DNA from: Ferrimonas sp. YFM
GTDB taxonomy: Bacteria; Pseudomonadota; Gammaproteobacteria; Enterobacterales; Shewanellaceae
Assembly (NCBI RefSeq): GCF_030296015.1
Contig: NZ_AP027368.1
Location: 1,984,001 to 2,048,000, forward strand
Direction of reading: 5' to 3'
Length of the DNA stretch: 64,000 bases
Both the position numbers and the translations under genes were made by a program. Positions 42,786 to 52,296 of the stretch are shown here, piece after piece (the stretch's first letter is position 1; the number at the start of each line of letters is the position of its first letter). A model generated the notes under the pieces. The model was not told where the DNA came from. It saw only the letters and a program-made list of their open reading frames with translations, and ran no database searches.

Positions 42786-44849
42786 ATGAAACGCGTCATT
42801 ATTGGTGGCCTGTGTGCCTCCGCCCTGCTGGTAGCAGGCTGTGCCCAAAATGAAACTTCCCAGCCTACTGCTGTTGCTCAAGCCGTTCAGAAGCAGCTGA
42901 GTTCTGGCATCGAGTTCCAGAACTTCGACACCACCGTCCGCCCTCAGGACGATTTCTACTCTTACGTGAACGGTACCTGGATGAAGACCACCGAGGTACC
43001 AGCGGATCGCACCAGCTCCGGTGCCTTCTATGACCTGCGTGAGAAGGCCCGCGATGACGTTAAGGTGATCATCGAAGAGCTGGCCGGCATGCCTGGCCTG
43101 AAAGCGGGCAGCGACGAGCAGAAAGTGGGCGATCTGTATCGCTCCTTCATGGATACCGACACCATCGAAGCGCTGGGCCTGAGCCCGCTCAAGTCTGAGA
43201 TGAGCAAGATTGCTGCCATCGACAGCCGCGACGACGTAGTGGCCTACTTTGCCCACAGCCAGATGATTGGCGCCGGTACCCCCATGGCCTTCTACGTAAA
43301 CGTGGATGCCAAGAACTCCGAGCGTTACGCCACCCACATTTGGCAGGCGGGTCTGTCTCTGCCGGATCGCGACTACTACTTCAACGAAGGCGAGCGCTTC
43401 GTCAAGATCCGTGAAGGCTTCCTGGCCCACATGGAGAAGATGTTCACCATGGCTGGTGTGGCCAACCCCGCCGATGCCGCCAAGACCGTCCTGGCCATCG
43501 AAACCGCCCTGGCCAAAGGCCACTGGACCCGTGTTGAGAGCCGCGACAGCGCCAAGCGTTACAACAAGTATCAGGTGGCGGACTTGTCCAAGCTGTCTGC
43601 CAACATCGACTGGAACGGCTACCTGAAGGTGATCGGCGGCGACAAGCAGCCCGACATCATCATCAACCAGCCCAGCTACATCGAGACCCTGGGTCAGGTT
43701 CTGGCTGACAACTCCGTTGAGAACTGGAAGACCTACCTGAACTGGCACCTGCTGACCTCCTACGCCAGCTTGCTGCCCAAGCAGTTTGACGACGAGAACT
43801 TCGACTTCTTCGCCCGTCAGCTGAACGGCCAGGAAGTGCAGAAGGAGCGTTGGAAGCGCGCCGTATCTCTGGTGAGCGGTAACCTGGGTGAAGTTGTGGG
43901 CAAGGTGTACGTAGAGAAGCACTTCCCGCCAGAGGCCAAGGCCCGCATGAGCGAGCTGGTAGAGAACCTGCGTAAGGCCTACGGCGCCAGCATCGATGAG
44001 CTGGACTGGATGAGCCCGGAAACCAAGGTGAAGGCCAAAGAGAAGCTGGCTGCCTTCACGCCTAAGATCGGTTACCCAGACAAGTGGGAAGATTACTCCG
44101 CCCTTGAAATCAAGGCAGACGATCTGGTTGGCAACTCCATCCGCTCCTCCCTGGTGTCCCACGACAAGGATCTGGAGAAGCTGGGCGGCCCAATCCGCCG
44201 TTATGAGTGGCACATGACTCCACAGACTGTAAACGCCTACTACAGCCCTGTGATGAACGAGATCGTGTTCCCGGCCGCCATCCTGCAGCCTCCGTTCTTC
44301 AACATGAACGCCGATGATGCGGTGAACTACGGCGGTATCGGTGCGGTGATCGGCCACGAGATGGGTCACGGCTTCGATGACCAGGGTTCCCGTTACGACA
44401 AGGACGGCAACCTGAAGAACTGGTGGACCGAGTCCGACCTGAAGGCGTTCAAGGAGCGCGGCAGCGCCCTGGTCGCCCAGTACGACGGTTACCAGGTGTT
44501 CCCCGACCTGAACGTGAACGGCAAGCTGACCCTGGGTGAGAACATCGGCGATCTGTCCGGTGCCACCATCGCCTACAAGGCCTACAAGATGTCTCTGGAA
44601 GGCAAGGAGGCTCCGGTAATGGATGGCCTGACCGGCGACCAGCGTTTCTTCATCGGCTGGGGTCAGATCTGGCGTGGCAAGTACAAGGAGCAGGCGCTGC
44701 GTAACCGTGTAGCCACTGACCCGCACTCTCCTTCTCAGTTCCGTGCTAACGGTCCTCTGTCCAACATGGACGAGTTCTACACCCAGTTTGAGGTGAAGGA
44801 AGGCGATGCCATGTATCTGCCACCCGAGAAGCGCGTAAAGATTTGGTAA
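42786..44849 (+). CDS. pepO: M13 family metallopeptidase lipoprotein (PepO/neprilysin-like)
   Basis: A 687-residue zinc endopeptidase. The signal peptide ends in the lipobox LLVAGC, so it is membrane anchored in the envelope. The catalytic HExxH is H524-E525-M-G-H528 (GHEMGHGFDDQG), with the third ligand E585 in ENIGDLSG, NAYYSP as the substrate-binding motif, and a C-terminal W typical of M13. Codon use is strongly biased to preferred codons, suggesting high expression. AAGGA lies seven bases before ATG 42786; the ATG at 42780 is too close. A terminator follows. Confidence 0.94.
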   Translation: MKRVIIGGLCASALLVAGCAQNETSQPTAVAQAVQKQLSSGIEFQNFDTTVRPQDDFYSYVNGTWMKTTEVPADRTSSGAFYDLREKARDDVKVIIEELAGMPGLKAGSDEQKVGDLYRSFMDTDTIEALGLSPLKSEMSKIAAIDSRDDVVAYFAHSQMIGAGTPMAFYVNVDAKNSERYATHIWQAGLSLPDRDYYFNEGERFVKIREGFLAHMEKMFTMAGVANPADAAKTVLAIETALAKGHWTRVESRDSAKRYNKYQVADLSKLSANIDWNGYLKVIGGDKQPDIIINQPSYIETLGQVLADNSVENWKTYLNWHLLTSYASLLPKQFDDENFDFFARQLNGQEVQKERWKRAVSLVSGNLGEVVGKVYVEKHFPPEAKARMSELVENLRKAYGASIDELDWMSPETKVKAKEKLAAFTPKIGYPDKWEDYSALEIKADDLVGNSIRSSLVSHDKDLEKLGGPIRRYEWHMTPQTVNAYYSPVMNEIVFPAAILQPPFFNMNADDAVNYGGIGAVIGHEMGHGFDDQGSRYDKDGNLKNWWTESDLKAFKERGSALVAQYDGYQVFPDLNVNGKLTLGENIGDLSGATIAYKAYKMSLEGKEAPVMDGLTGDQRFFIGWGQIWRGKYKEQALRNRVATDPHSPSQFRANGPLSNMDEFYTQFEVKEGDAMYLPPEKRVKIW

Positions 44850-44870
44850 ATTAAATCTTGCTACAATTCA

Positions 44871-44892
44871 ACACCCTGCCTCGGCGGGGTGT
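44871..44892 (+). terminator. Terminator after the M13 peptidase
   Basis: ACACCCTGC/GCGGGGTGT stem (one mismatch) with a CTCG loop, followed by TTTTTGT. Confidence 0.88.
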
Positions 44893-45091
44893 TTTTGTAT
44901 TAACACTTTGGCCGGGAAGGCCGATACAGGAGGAACAGCCTGGTCCCGACGCTGTGGCTTAAATTTGTAAGCCGATTTAAGGGAGTGGTCCAGGCTGTCG
45001 CTGTAGTACCTGGGATCGTTTGTCGTGATAACCGGCCGGTCCTACATCGCTGCACCAGGCAGCACAATAAATACCACGCAGATAGGTAGAG

Positions 45092-46285
45092 ATGATGAAG
45101 TTATCCGTAGTGAGTCTGGCCCTGATGGCCATCGCCGCGCCCGCCAGTGCCGTAGTAGGCATGGACGCCAAGAGTGCCGGTGCCGGCTACACAGGTATCG
45201 CCAGCGGCGATTTCACCCGCGCCCCTCTGAACCCCGCCCTGTTAACCCGTTTTCAAGAGAGCGATGACCTCTATATCCGCTTGGGTGTTAATGCCCTGGC
45301 CAAGGAGTATGAGGATGCTCTGGATCAGGTGGATGATACTCAGGACGCCATTGAGCGCTTCGAGGATAAGATCAACGCCATGGATCCCAATGATCCACCC
45401 ACTCAGGCCGATGCCGACGCCCTGTTGCGCGAACTGGAAGCCCTGGATAACACCCGCCTGGTTGGCGAAGCCAACCTGGACCTGGGAATTTTTGCTCCCT
45501 CCAAGAAGCTGGCCTGGGGCCTGACCATTGGCGGCTATGTGGTGGGCAACGGTGATTTCGATTACGACGATAACGACCGGGTCCTGGTTGAACAGGCACT
45601 GGTGACCGGCGTTTTCGACCCTGACCAGCTGCAGTCCGAGGGGGTGGCCCATGCCGTGGTGGTGTCCGAAGTGGCACTGAACCTGGCCCGTGAGTTTAAA
45701 CTGCCCAGCATCGGTGAGTTCAGTGTCGGTGTGTCGCCCAAGTACCAGCGACTGGACACCTATCTCTATCGCGCCAACATCAATAACTACGACAACGATG
45801 ACTACTTCGAGGATGAGTACCTGAGCGATGACTCCGGTTTCAACCTGGATTTGGGCTTCTACAAGAGCTACGGCAACTGGCGCTTCGGTCTGGTGGGCTA
45901 CAACCTGATCAAACACTCCATCGACAATGTGGAGGGCAACACCATCAGCCTGGAGCCCACTTACGCTGCGGCGGTGGCTTGGCAGAAGGGGATCTTCGGT
46001 GCCACGGTGGAGGCGGACCTGGTTGAAGACGAGTCTTTCGTGGTGGATAGCAACGCCCCTCAACTGCTGCAGCCTCGCCAGATGGTGCGCACCGGCCTGG
46101 AGTTGACCTGGACCCATATTCAGCTGCGTGGCGGCTATGTTACGGACCTGTCTGACAACTACGAGGACCTGCTGACCGTGGGCCTGGGGATCACCCCCTG
46201 GGACAGCTTCAGCCTGGATCTGGCGGCTCAGTTCGGCGATGACGAAGAGCGCGGCGCCGCACTGCAGTTGGGCTGGAAGTTCTAA
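45092..46285 (+). CDS. TraF-like outer membrane beta-barrel protein
   Basis: A 397-residue exported protein of the family annotated as 'conjugal transfer protein TraF' (PF13729-type). The signal peptide ends near APASA; the mature start VVGMDAKSAGAGYTGIASGDFTRAPLNPALL is the family hallmark, and the rest is beta-rich with a terminal WKF. No other conjugation gene is nearby, so the name reflects domain naming and not mating; it is probably a FadL-like or general barrel. ATGATG offers two starts. Bounded by strong terminators. Confidence 0.85.
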   Translation: MMKLSVVSLALMAIAAPASAVVGMDAKSAGAGYTGIASGDFTRAPLNPALLTRFQESDDLYIRLGVNALAKEYEDALDQVDDTQDAIERFEDKINAMDPNDPPTQADADALLRELEALDNTRLVGEANLDLGIFAPSKKLAWGLTIGGYVVGNGDFDYDDNDRVLVEQALVTGVFDPDQLQSEGVAHAVVVSEVALNLAREFKLPSIGEFSVGVSPKYQRLDTYLYRANINNYDNDDYFEDEYLSDDSGFNLDLGFYKSYGNWRFGLVGYNLIKHSIDNVEGNTISLEPTYAAAVAWQKGIFGATVEADLVEDESFVVDSNAPQLLQPRQMVRTGLELTWTHIQLRGGYVTDLSDNYEDLLTVGLGITPWDSFSLDLAAQFGDDEERGAALQLGWKF

Positions 46286-46311
46286 GCCCGGCTGCCGTCA
46301 GCAAAGAGACA

Positions 46312-46341
46312 AAAAGGCCAGCCCCCCGGGGCTGGCCTTTT
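46312..46341. terminator. Bidirectional terminator
   Basis: 14-bp stem AAAAGGCCAGCCCC with its complement, tiny loop and T/A runs on both sides, between convergent genes. Confidence 0.95.
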
Positions 46342-46353
46342 TTATTGGGCCGG

Positions 46354-47265
46354 TTAGCTCTCAGGCAGCGGCTGGCGTTTGCGCCGCAGTCTGGCCGGAG
46401 ACTTGAGCCTTTGGGTCAGAAACACCCCCAACAGGGTGAGACCGCCGCCAAGATAATGCGCCTGGGACAGGCTTTCGCCCAGCAGCCAGACCGCCAGGCC
46501 GGTGCCAATCAGCGGGTTCAGGTTCATAAAGGCGGTACAGCGGTTGGCGCCCAGGGCCTGAATGCCCCGCAGCCAGCTGTAGGTGGCGAACAGGGAGGCC
46601 ACCAGAGCGGCGAACAGCACCATGGGCCAGGCTTCCATGGACACGCTCTTGTCAGCTTGGGTCAGGTAGACCGGCAGCAGCCACAGGGCGCCCATACTCA
46701 TCTGCAAAAACAGAGAGGGCCAGGTGGAGAAGGGCAGTTTCCACTTGCGCAGCAACACCCCGTAAAGGCCGTAACAGACCGCACCGAGAAGCAACAGCAC
46801 GTCACCCTGGTTCAGACTTTGGTTAAGCAGGTCCAGGGGGTGCCCCTGAGTCAGCAGCACAGACAGACCCAGGAAGGAGATCAGCGAGCCGGCGACCATG
46901 CCCTGGGTGGGCGCCTCCCGGTTCAGCACCACGCCCCAGGCCATGGTCATCATGGGAACCACGGAGCCGATGAGCGCGATGTTGGTGGCAGAGGTGGTCT
47001 GTGCGGAGACATAGGTCAGGGTCTGCAGCACCACCATGCCCAGGGCACCGAGGACACTGAGCTTAAAAAAGTGCTTGCGAATGGCCCGGCGTTGGCGCCA
47101 CAGGGTGGGCGCCACAAAGGGAAGCAGCACTAGGGCGGCCAGCAACCAGCGATAGAAGGCAATGGTTCCGGGGCTGACCACGTCCACGGACATCTTGCTG
47201 ACAATACCGTTTCCCGCCCAGGCGATCACGGTTGCCAGGGGGAAGAGGTAGGCGGATTTGCTCAC
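46354..47265 (-). CDS. EamA/DMT-family transporter
   Basis: A 303-residue inner membrane protein with ten predicted spans in two EamA repeats, for example AWAGNGIVSKMSVDVVSPGTIAFYR at the front and GANRCTAFMNLNPLIGTGLAVWLLGE in the second half. It probably exports a metabolite such as an amino acid. The GTG start at 47265 has GGAG nine bases upstream. It diverges from the AraC-type gene, a common arrangement in which the regulator controls the exporter. Confidence 0.9.
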   Translation of the reverse strand: MSKSAYLFPLATVIAWAGNGIVSKMSVDVVSPGTIAFYRWLLAALVLLPFVAPTLWRQRRAIRKHFFKLSVLGALGMVVLQTLTYVSAQTTSATNIALIGSVVPMMTMAWGVVLNREAPTQGMVAGSLISFLGLSVLLTQGHPLDLLNQSLNQGDVLLLLGAVCYGLYGVLLRKWKLPFSTWPSLFLQMSMGALWLLPVYLTQADKSVSMEAWPMVLFAALVASLFATYSWLRGIQALGANRCTAFMNLNPLIGTGLAVWLLGESLSQAHYLGGGLTLLGVFLTQRLKSPARLRRKRQPLPES

Positions 47266-47401
47266 AGGCAACGACTCCACACGAAAAGGGTTATCTACTA
47301 CGGGAGCGCATTGTAAATGTGACAGCAAAAATAGATATAACGATTTTCTGACAAGGTGTTATGCTCTCAGGACAGTTTTTTGTGATCGGTACAGAACAGT
47401 T

Positions 47402-48214
47402 ATGGATCAGGAGCTTGCCAGCGAAGTTTTGGAGCGATATCCGCTGCCATTTGAAACTTCCGCCAGTGATATCTATCTCCACCGGGAAGATATCGCTGCC
47501 GACACCACCTTCCTGCCTCACAGCCACGCCTGGGGTCAGTTGAACGTGGTGGAGCAGGGGGTGATCGAAATTACCGTAGATGGCCGCCCCTTCCTGTCTC
47601 CGCCTCAGTACGCCATCTGGATCCCACCCCTGGTGGAGCACACCAGTTACAGCCGGCAGAAGGTCAGTTACCGGGCCCTCTATCTGCGTCCTGAACTCTC
47701 GGCCAGGCTGCCGGGCAAGGCCTGCATGATCCGCCTCTCCGGGGTGTTCCGGGCGGTGATGGAGGATTTCGCCGATCGCAAGCAACAGTATGCCAGCACG
47801 CCGGAAGACCATCGTCTGGCCATGGTACTGGTGGATCAACTGCTCCGAGAGGAGCCCATGGCGGCCTATTTGCCCCACAGTGACGATCCGCTGCTCAAAC
47901 CCATTCTGGCCGCCCTGCAGCAGGATCCCTCGGACAAGCGCACCCTGGCCCAGTGGGCGGAGCGGGTGTACAGCACCGAACGCACCCTGACTCGCCATTT
48001 CCATCGTCACCTGGGGATGAGCTTCAGCGACTGGCGACAGCGGCTGCGATTCCTCGAAGCCCTGGGAATGCTGCGCCGAGGCATGAAGGTCAACCAGGTG
48101 GCGTTGGAGCTGGGCTACTCCAGCCCTTCGGCTTTTATCACCATGTTCAGCCGGCTGGCCGGGACCACCCCGGAGCAGTACCGGCGTCAGAGAAATCGTC
48201 AGAGTGGTGCTTAG
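47402..48214 (+). CDS. AraC-family transcriptional regulator
   Basis: A 270-residue regulator. An N-terminal cupin (about 30-120, with FLPHSHAWGQLNVVEQGVIEI and IWIPPLVEHTSY) senses a ligand. The C-terminal AraC domain has two helix-turn-helix motifs (TLAQWAERVYSTERTLTRHF and VNQVALELGYSSPSAFITMF). The ribosome site before ATG 47402 is poor, so the start is somewhat uncertain. Likely target: the divergent EamA exporter. Confidence 0.9.
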   Translation: MDQELASEVLERYPLPFETSASDIYLHREDIAADTTFLPHSHAWGQLNVVEQGVIEITVDGRPFLSPPQYAIWIPPLVEHTSYSRQKVSYRALYLRPELSARLPGKACMIRLSGVFRAVMEDFADRKQQYASTPEDHRLAMVLVDQLLREEPMAAYLPHSDDPLLKPILAALQQDPSDKRTLAQWAERVYSTERTLTRHFHRHLGMSFSDWRQRLRFLEALGMLRRGMKVNQVALELGYSSPSAFITMFSRLAGTTPEQYRRQRNRQSGA

Positions 48215-48296
48215 CAAAAGGTCAACAGAGCAGTAGAATGATGGAAGAGCGGCGTCAGTGCCGACAAGAATAATTTGTAGATCAAGGAAGTAGAGA

Positions 48297-48935
48297 GTGG
48301 CCGATTACACCAATGTTCGCCGTGAGTACCTAAAGGGCGGCTTGCGCCGCAAGGATCTCCCTGAGGAGCCCATGGCACTGTTTGAAATCTGGATGCACCA
48401 GGCCAGTGAAGCAGGATTGTCGGACCCCACCGCCATGAGCCTGGCTACCGTCGACAGCCAGGGCCAGCCCTTTCAACGCATCGTGTTGCTGAAGAAGTTT
48501 GATCGGGATGGCCTGGTGTTCTTCACCAACCTGGGCAGCCGTAAGTCAGAGCACATGGCCCACAACCCTAAGGTCAGTTTGCTGATGCCCTGGCATGAGC
48601 TGGAACGTCAGGTGCATTTCACTGGAGAAGCCGAGCCTCTGACCAAGAGGGAGGTTCTGGCCTACTTTGTCACCCGTCCCAAGGACAGCCAGATCGGTGC
48701 CTGGGTCTCTCAGCAGAGCAGTCGCATCTCTGCCAGGCAAGTGCTTGAGTCCAAATTTCTAGAGCTGAAGCAGAAATTTGCCAAGGGTGAGGTGCCTTTG
48801 CCGGATTTCTGGGGAGGGTATCGGGTGAAGCCGGACTCGGTGGAGTTCTGGCAGGGCGGGGATCGTCGTCTGCACGACAGGTTCCTCTATACCTCTGATG
48901 GTGCTCACTGGCAGGTGGAGCGGTTGGCGCCCTGA
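48297..48935 (+). CDS. pdxH: Pyridoxamine 5'-phosphate oxidase PdxH
   Basis: A 212-residue FMN enzyme that oxidises pyridoxine or pyridoxamine phosphate to pyridoxal phosphate. Conserved blocks: [62 protein letters not shown], and the C-terminal [24 protein letters not shown] with FMN- and PLP-contacting Arg residues. It is full length. The start is GTG with AAGGAAG upstream. Its end overlaps the convergent acetyltransferase gene by 31 bases. Confidence 0.96.
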   Translation: MADYTNVRREYLKGGLRRKDLPEEPMALFEIWMHQASEAGLSDPTAMSLATVDSQGQPFQRIVLLKKFDRDGLVFFTNLGSRKSEHMAHNPKVSLLMPWHELERQVHFTGEAEPLTKREVLAYFVTRPKDSQIGAWVSQQSSRISARQVLESKFLELKQKFAKGEVPLPDFWGGYRVKPDSVEFWQGGDRRLHDRFLYTSDGAHWQVERLAP

Positions 48936-49372
48936 AGGGTGTGATTGCGGCGAAAGGTCAGCCTGACCTCGCCGTTGCATTTGGTCCCGGCTTCTTGCCA
49001 GCCAAGGTGCAGGTAGAAGCCATGGGCCCGGGTACGGGCGTCGGTGGAGAGGCGGATCTCCTTCACCCCTTGTGCAAACAGCCAGTCACAGGCGGCGTCC
49101 AGCAACTGTCGACCCAATCCCTGGCCCTCCCATTCCGGCAGCAGGAACAGGGCCCAGATGCTGGCATCGGCGGCGTCAGCAATGGAGAAGCCAACGATGC
49201 GGTCGCCCACTTCACAGACCCAGCCCCGGCCTCGTTCTTTCAGGTAGCTGGCCACATCGGCATCCTTGATGCTGCCGGGGACCGACAGGCGGTTTTCGCG
49301 CACGGCATTGCGCACCACCTGGATGGCGGGAATGTCTTCCCAGTTGGCCGGCCGCAGTTGAATTTGGCTCAT
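48905..49372 (-). CDS. GNAT-family N-acetyltransferase
   Basis: A 155-residue acetyltransferase. The acetyl-CoA loop is [16 protein letters not shown], and the C-terminal strand [18 protein letters not shown] has the usual Tyr. The N-terminus [16 protein letters not shown] is typical. Substrate unknown. The frame opens at TTG 49384, but ATG 49372 is the natural start; the ribosome site is weak. Confidence 0.85.
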   Translation of the reverse strand: MSQIQLRPANWEDIPAIQVVRNAVRENRLSVPGSIKDADVASYLKERGRGWVCEVGDRIVGFSIADAADASIWALFLLPEWEGQGLGRQLLDAACDWLFAQGVKEIRLSTDARTRAHGFYLHLGWQEAGTKCNGEVRLTFRRNHTLQGANRSTCQ

Positions 49373-49525
49373 CCAAGGGTCCAAAAATTGTTCAAATCTG
49401 GTTTAATGATAATTAACCAACTGAAAAACGCCAGAATTTCCGAACTTTGTTTTAAGGTGTTTCGACCAGTTACTGAATAAAAATCTATATAATGCATCGC
49501 AGTATTTACACAACGGGGTATGAAG

Positions 49526-50173
49526 ATGGCAGATCTTGATCATCTGTTTGAGCGCAATAAGCAGTGGGCCGAGCGCGTCGAGAAAGAGAATCCAGAGTTT
49601 TTTAGCCAGCTGGTAGAGCAACAGTCTCCTGAATACCTGTGGATCGGCTGCTCCGATAGCCGGGTGCCGGCAAACCAGATCATCGATCTGGCGCCAGGGG
49701 AGATCTTCGTTCACCGCAATATCGCCAACGTGGTGGTTCACAGCGACATGAACTGCCTGTCGGTCATTGAGTACGCCGTTGATGTTCTTAAAGTGAAACA
49801 CATCATCGTTTGTGGTCACTATGGCTGTGGTGGTGTCAACGCCTCCATGCAGGGGGATTACCTGGGCCTGGCCAGCAATTGGTTGCGTCACGTTCGTGAC
49901 ACCTACGAGGACCACAAGCTGCTGCTGGACGAGATGAGCACCGAGGACCGTGGCAATCGCCTGTGCGAGCTCAATGCCATCGAGCAGGCCGCCAATGTCT
50001 GCCAGACCACCATTTGTAAGGCTGCCTGGGACAGGGGCCAGGATCTCAGTGTTCACGCCTGGATCTACGACCTGAAAGGGGGCCTGATCACCGACCTGGG
50101 GCTGACCGTCAACGGACGTGGCCAGGTGTGGGAAGCTCGCAAAGCCGCCATTGAGGCGATAAACAGCCAATAG
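49526..50173 (+). CDS. can: Beta-carbonic anhydrase
   Basis: A 215-residue zinc enzyme converting carbon dioxide and bicarbonate. Zinc ligands C42, H98 and C101 and the D44/R46 dyad are visible in GCSDSRVP and GHYGCGG. The sequence follows E. coli Can closely (LDHLFERNKQWAERV, HAWIYDLKGG). GGGG lies seven bases before ATG 49526; the ATG at 49520 is too close to it. A hairpin follows. Confidence 0.95.
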   Translation: MADLDHLFERNKQWAERVEKENPEFFSQLVEQQSPEYLWIGCSDSRVPANQIIDLAPGEIFVHRNIANVVVHSDMNCLSVIEYAVDVLKVKHIIVCGHYGCGGVNASMQGDYLGLASNWLRHVRDTYEDHKLLLDEMSTEDRGNRLCELNAIEQAANVCQTTICKAAWDRGQDLSVHAWIYDLKGGLITDLGLTVNGRGQVWEARKAAIEAINSQ

Positions 50174-50220
50174 CCTCCCGGTCATTTCTTGCTATAGTCT
50201 CCTTAGGAGCGAAGGTAAAC

Positions 50221-50247
50221 GGCGAAAAAAGTTGCTCTTTTTTCGCC
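50221..50247 (+). terminator. Hairpin downstream of can
   Basis: Perfect 10-bp stem GGCGAAAAAA/TTTTTTCGCC with a 7-base loop. The A/T part is inside the stem and it ends 20 bases before the next gene start, so it could be a terminator or a leader hairpin. Confidence 0.55.
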
Positions 50248-50266
50248 ATTTTCCATGGAGTGCAAG

Positions 50267-50734
50267 ATGATCGTCCGTCCCCGCCAGTCAAAGCAGTATC
50301 GCGGCGAGATCCGCAGCAGTCACAGCGCATCAGAGGTGTTTCCTTTGATGTGTCCGGTGCGTGAGCGCGAATGGGTACCAGGATGGGATCCTCTCATGGT
50401 GTGGAGTAACAGTGGCCGAGTCGAGTCAGACTGTGTCTTCACTACCCAGGAGCCCGCCGGGCCAGCCACCTGGTATGTCCTGGAGTCAGATCCAGAAAAG
50501 GGCCAACTGGAACTGCTTAAAACCCTTCCTGAACAATTGCTTACCCGTATCCGTATCGGCGTCTGCCCAGCACCCCAGGGGTGTGTCATCCAGCTCAACT
50601 ACCTGTATACCGCCATAGGCCCCAGGGGCGACAAGCAGCTGGAACGCCTGGATGACGGGTTTTGGGAAGAGTTTGTTCAGCGTTGGGATAAGGCGTTAAC
50701 CCGCTATTTTGAAAATCAAAAAAGGACAGCATGA
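50267..50734 (+). CDS. SRPBCC (START-like) family protein
   Basis: A 155-residue cytosolic protein with the layout of Bet v1/START-like folds: a first strand, then SASEVFPLMCPVREREWVPGWDPLMVWS, strands with VFTTQ and TWYVLES, and a long C-terminal helix (DDGFWEEFVQRWDKALTRYFENQ). Members bind hydrophobic ligands. GGAG six bases before ATG 50267 sets the start. Its stop overlaps the next ATG, so the two genes are coupled. Confidence 0.78.
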   Translation: MIVRPRQSKQYRGEIRSSHSASEVFPLMCPVREREWVPGWDPLMVWSNSGRVESDCVFTTQEPAGPATWYVLESDPEKGQLELLKTLPEQLLTRIRIGVCPAPQGCVIQLNYLYTAIGPRGDKQLERLDDGFWEEFVQRWDKALTRYFENQKRTA

Positions 50735-51228
50735 TGGCCAGATGGATAGCCCTGATTTTCCTGTTGTTGGCTCAGCCCGCCTGGGGCTGGGACCTGGATC
50801 CCAAGCTGGAGCCCCTGCGCCCTTTCCTGGGTAAAGTGTGGCGTGGTGAGTTTTCCGATTCGACTCCGGAGAAGCCGGTGATCGATGTGTCCCAGTGGCA
50901 ACCAGCCCTGCAGGGCAAGGCGGTGCGCATTACCCACTCCCTCAACAAGGGGCAGTATGAGGGGGAGACCATGATGGTGTGGGATGAGCAGGCGAAAAGC
51001 CTGGTGTTCTACTACTTCACCACCGCAGGCTTCTACACCAAGGGTACCGCGTACGCCAAAGATGGCGTGTTCTATTTTCATGAGCAGGTCGCCGGCGCAG
51101 GAGAGGGGATCAAAGAGGTCCGCTCCGAGGTGCGTCTTGTGGACGGTGAGATGCACCAGCAGGCCTACTATCTGAAAAACGGCGACTGGGTGAAAGGGCA
51201 CAGCGCCATCTATCAGGCGGTGCACTGA
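50731..51228 (+). CDS. Periplasmic hypothetical protein
   Basis: A 165-residue exported protein. The signal peptide MMARWIALIFLLLAQPAWG is followed by a lipocalin/DUF1579-like beta domain (LRPFLGKVWRGEF, MMVWDEQAKSLVFYYFTTAGFY, KGTAYAKDGVFYF). It overlaps the SRPBCC gene stop in ATGA and is likely cotranslated. Function unknown; it could bind a small hydrophobic molecule, as its coupled partner might. A strong terminator follows. Confidence 0.75.
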   Translation: MMARWIALIFLLLAQPAWGWDLDPKLEPLRPFLGKVWRGEFSDSTPEKPVIDVSQWQPALQGKAVRITHSLNKGQYEGETMMVWDEQAKSLVFYYFTTAGFYTKGTAYAKDGVFYFHEQVAGAGEGIKEVRSEVRLVDGEMHQQAYYLKNGDWVKGHSAIYQAVH

Positions 51229-51248
51229 TTCGAACACCCCACCAACAA

Positions 51249-51276
51249 AAAACGCCTCGCGATTGCGAGGCGTTTT
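51249..51276. terminator. Bidirectional terminator
   Basis: Perfect 12-bp stem AAAACGCCTCGC/GCGAGGCGTTTT with a GATT loop, between convergent genes. Confidence 0.92.
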
Positions 51277-51288
51277 GGGTTCTGGTGC

Positions 51289-51462
51289 TCAGGATACCTT
51301 CTTGTGTTCCTCTTCGGGAGCAACAAACTGCGCCAGTTCATCGGCGAACACCTGATGCAGCTCCTCTTCGATATCACGCAGACGCTCTCGCAGCTCCGAG
51401 ATGGTTTGGGCGTCTTTAAAGCGCCTGTGTAACAGGGTATTGAGTTCAGTTCTGGACTGCAT
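51289..51462 (-). CDS. Small helical protein, 57 residues
   Basis: An ORF with an excellent ribosome site (AAGGAGG six bases before the ATG). The product is one charged amphipathic helix (RRFKDAQTISELRERLRDIEEELHQVF) with an acidic/basic tail (EEEHKK), likely a coiled-coil dimer. It sits between a strong terminator and a 240-base intergenic region, so it is a separate transcription unit. No family recognised; a small adaptor or regulatory protein is conceivable. Confidence 0.7.
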   Translation of the reverse strand: MQSRTELNTLLHRRFKDAQTISELRERLRDIEEELHQVFADELAQFVAPEEEHKKVS

Positions 51463-51709
51463 CAGTAACCTCCTTAACCTACTGAACTCAAGTATGGGCG
51501 CCCCTAGGGAAATTGCCAGTCGACCTTAGTTCAGCGTTGTGGCTTCAGAACCTGTTCTCTGATTTGTACCAAAATCAGCCGAGGATCGCCATGGAATTGA
51601 ACAACACTATTTTCGAACACTGCATTCGGTGAACCAGTTTAGATAAGGGGCGCGTGTCAGCGCGAAGAAAAGCGGCTGATGCCTCAGCCGTGGGTAACCA
51701 GGGGTGGGC

Positions 51710-52237
51710 TCAGCTCTTGGCGTGCACACCCTGTTTGCTCCCAAACCCGGGCAGGCCGTAGTGGCGCTGATACCCAACCAGGTTGGACAGGATAAACAGC
51801 GACTCCAACGCGATGGCCATGGGAGAGCCTATCACTATGTTGTGGGCCAGCCAGAAACTGATGCCCACCAGCATGGTGAGCCTGAGCTGGCGATCGCAGC
51901 GACGAAATGCGGCCAGGGTCTGGATGGTGCTGCCAATCCCGCTCAGCAAGCTGGGCAGGCCCGCCCAGGTCAACAGGGTGACCCCAACGCCTGCAACCAC
52001 AAACACCCCTTGCCAGCCCTTGGCGGTACTGAAGAGGCTGACGGCGAAGCGGGCGCTGGCCAGCAGCATCAGTCCGGCGCCGGTCCACTGCTCCAGCAGC
52101 CCGAAGTGCACCGAGGTCAGCAGGGTGGACAGGCACAGACACTGGAGAATGCGGCGGCGTTGGCGAAACTGGAAAGAGCTCAGATCCAGCAGTATGGCGA
52201 CGGCCACCAGGGCCTGGGAGATGAGAAAGGGAGACAT
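51710..52237 (-). CDS. ygjV: YgjV-family inner membrane protein
   Basis: A 175-residue membrane protein with about six spans. Matches to E. coli YgjV include the FQFRQRRRILQCLCLSTLLTSVHF region, GIGSTIQTLAAF, the FWLAHN motif with its conserved His-Asn, and GSPMAIALESLFILSNL. Function unknown. The ATG at 52237 has little ribosome-site complementarity. It lies downstream of and in the same direction as the Crp-like gene, 60 bases away, and may be controlled by it. Confidence 0.82.
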   Translation of the reverse strand: MSPFLISQALVAVAILLDLSSFQFRQRRRILQCLCLSTLLTSVHFGLLEQWTGAGLMLLASARFAVSLFSTAKGWQGVFVVAGVGVTLLTWAGLPSLLSGIGSTIQTLAAFRRCDRQLRLTMLVGISFWLAHNIVIGSPMAIALESLFILSNLVGYQRHYGLPGFGSKQGVHAKS

Positions 52238-52296
52238 GGGCAATCCGGGTACAGCTTAGGTTGGCGTCAGTCTCGCTCTATTTGCGTTTCCCGGCA

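Noticed and set aside
42732-44726. 664-codon open frame antisense to the M13 peptidase gene
   Set aside because: It mirrors a gene with intact HExxH and lipobox. Strong third-position GC bias leaves the opposite strand open; the translation is Val/Gly/Gln rich, without domains.
45092-46285. A conjugation system, suggested by the TraF family name
   Set aside because: No other tra, mob or relaxase gene is present, and the protein is an isolated chromosomal outer membrane barrel.
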